In this document: positions 63,115 to 64,000 of the stretch, one piece after another
How positions within the stretch are numbered: position 1 is the first letter of the stretch
Layout of the letters: every line of letters begins with the position of its first letter
Assembly (NCBI GenBank): GCA_030652215.1
Contig: JAUSBC010000018.1
Location: 1-64,000 of the forward strand
Direction: 5' to 3'
DNA length: 64,000 bases
Origin: Sideroxyarcus sp.
GTDB lineage: Bacteria > Pseudomonadota > Gammaproteobacteria > Burkholderiales > Gallionellaceae
Position numbers and translations under genes: made by a program
The notes under the pieces: model-generated
Databases searched by the model: none
Told to the model about the DNA's origin: nothing
The model's input: only the letters and a program-made list of their open reading frames with translations

Positions 63115-63369
63115 ATGGACAAAAGCGGCGAGGCCTATTGGAAGGCTACGTTGGGTTTGCTGACCAAGATACTGGTAGTCTGGTTTCTGGTCTCTTTCGG
63201 TGCAGGCATCTTGTTTGTCGACATGCTGAACGGCATACATCTGGGCGGTTACCCGCTGGGCTTCTGGTTTGCCCATCAGGGATCGATGTACATTTTCGTG
63301 GCGCTGATTTTTATCTACGCCAAGAAGATGGGCGAGATCGATCGCAAATTCGACGTGCACGAAGATTAA
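63115..63369 (+). CDS. DUF4212 family small membrane subunit
   Basis: YWKATLGLLTKILVVWFLVSFGAGILFVDMLNG...GFWFAHQGSMYIFVALIFIYAKKMGEIDRKF. Confidence 0.92.
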   Translation: MDKSGEAYWKATLGLLTKILVVWFLVSFGAGILFVDMLNGIHLGGYPLGFWFAHQGSMYIFVALIFIYAKKMGEIDRKFDVHED

Positions 63370-63378
63370 GGGGACAAC

Positions 63379-64000
63379 ATGGATCTGCAAACAACTATCT
63401 ATCTGGTGGTGGGCGCGAGCTTTGCGCTTTACATCGGTATCGCCTTCTGGGCGCGTGCCGGTAGCACCAGCGAATTCTACGTGGCGGGCGGCGGTGTTGG
63501 CCCGCGTGTGAACGGTATGGCGACAGCGGCCGACTGGATGTCGGCTGCGTCCTTCATCTCCATGGCGGGCTTGATTTCCAACATGGGTTACGGCGGCGGC
63601 CTGTTCCTGATGGGCTGGACCGGCGGCTACGTGCTGCTGGCCCTGTTGCTGGCACCGTACTTGCGCAAGTTCGGCAAGTTCACTGTGCCGCAGTTCATCG
63701 GCGACCGTTTCTACTCGAAATCGGCTTCCACAGTGGCGGTGGTCTGTCTGCTGACAGCTTCGCTGACCTATGTGATCGGCCAGATGACCGGCGTCGGCGT
63801 GGCGTTCTCGCGTTTCCTGGGCGTTTCCAGCGAAACCGGCATTTACGTCGGTATGGGCATCGTGTTCGTGTACGCCGTGCTCGGCGGCATGAAGGGCATC
63901 ACCTACACCCAGGTTGCCCAGTACGTCGTGCTGATTTTCGCTTACACCGTTCCGGCGGTTTTCATCTCCATGCACCTGACCGGCAATCCGATCCCGCAAC
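63379..64000 (+). CDS. Sodium:solute symporter (VC_2705/ActP-like), 3' end outside window
   Basis: Own translation [64 protein letters not shown]..., open to the window end; absent from the track. Confidence 0.9.
   Translation, partial: MDLQTTIYLVVGASFALYIGIAFWARAGSTSEFYVAGGGVGPRVNGMATAADWMSAASFISMAGLISNMGYGGGLFLMGWTGGYVLLALLLAPYLRKFGKFTVPQFIGDRFYSKSASTVAVVCLLTASLTYVIGQMTGVGVAFSRFLGVSSETGIYVGMGIVFVYAVLGGMKGITYTQVAQYVVLIFAYTVPAVFISMHLTGNPIPQ

Overview
64 kb of a GC-rich proteobacterial chromosome. Gene content and order (hisA-F-I-E-HIT-tat, petABC-sspAB, rib operon, DUF294/exonuclease/DUF4212/symporter) fit a betaproteobacterium, possibly Gallionellaceae-like; this is inference, no database was searched. 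Most of the window is housekeeping: histidine, riboflavin and tryptophan biosynthesis genes, cytochrome bc1, rpoH, glyA, nrdR, nusB, thiL, zwf-gnd-pgl, lpxH, glnS, cysS, lpdA, proA, plus signalling genes (hybrid kinases, CheR, PAS-GGDEF-EAL, MCP). The main points to check are: (1) a three-gene cassette at 39.4-42.3 kb (Eco29kI-like GIY-YIG restriction enzyme, C5 methyltransferase, endonuclease III-like glycosylase) enclosed by a 58-bp degenerate inverted repeat pair; (2) cysS with an in-frame TAG replacing the conserved aromatic codon just before its HLGH motif; (3) a 72-bp palindromic repeat inserted in frame in the same cysS gene (24 extra codons); (4) a 133-bp structured insert between hisF and hisI flanked by a perfect 16-bp direct repeat that reproduces the ancestral stop/start overlap; (5) nested palindromic intergenic repeats, including one palindrome inserted into the arm of another; (6) a receiver-domain gene fragment downstream of pgl that is near-identical to part of a gene 4 kb upstream; (7) a candidate FNR-type site centred at -41.5 before a SPASM radical SAM gene. 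No CRISPR array, rRNA, tRNA, prophage or intact transposase was recognised.
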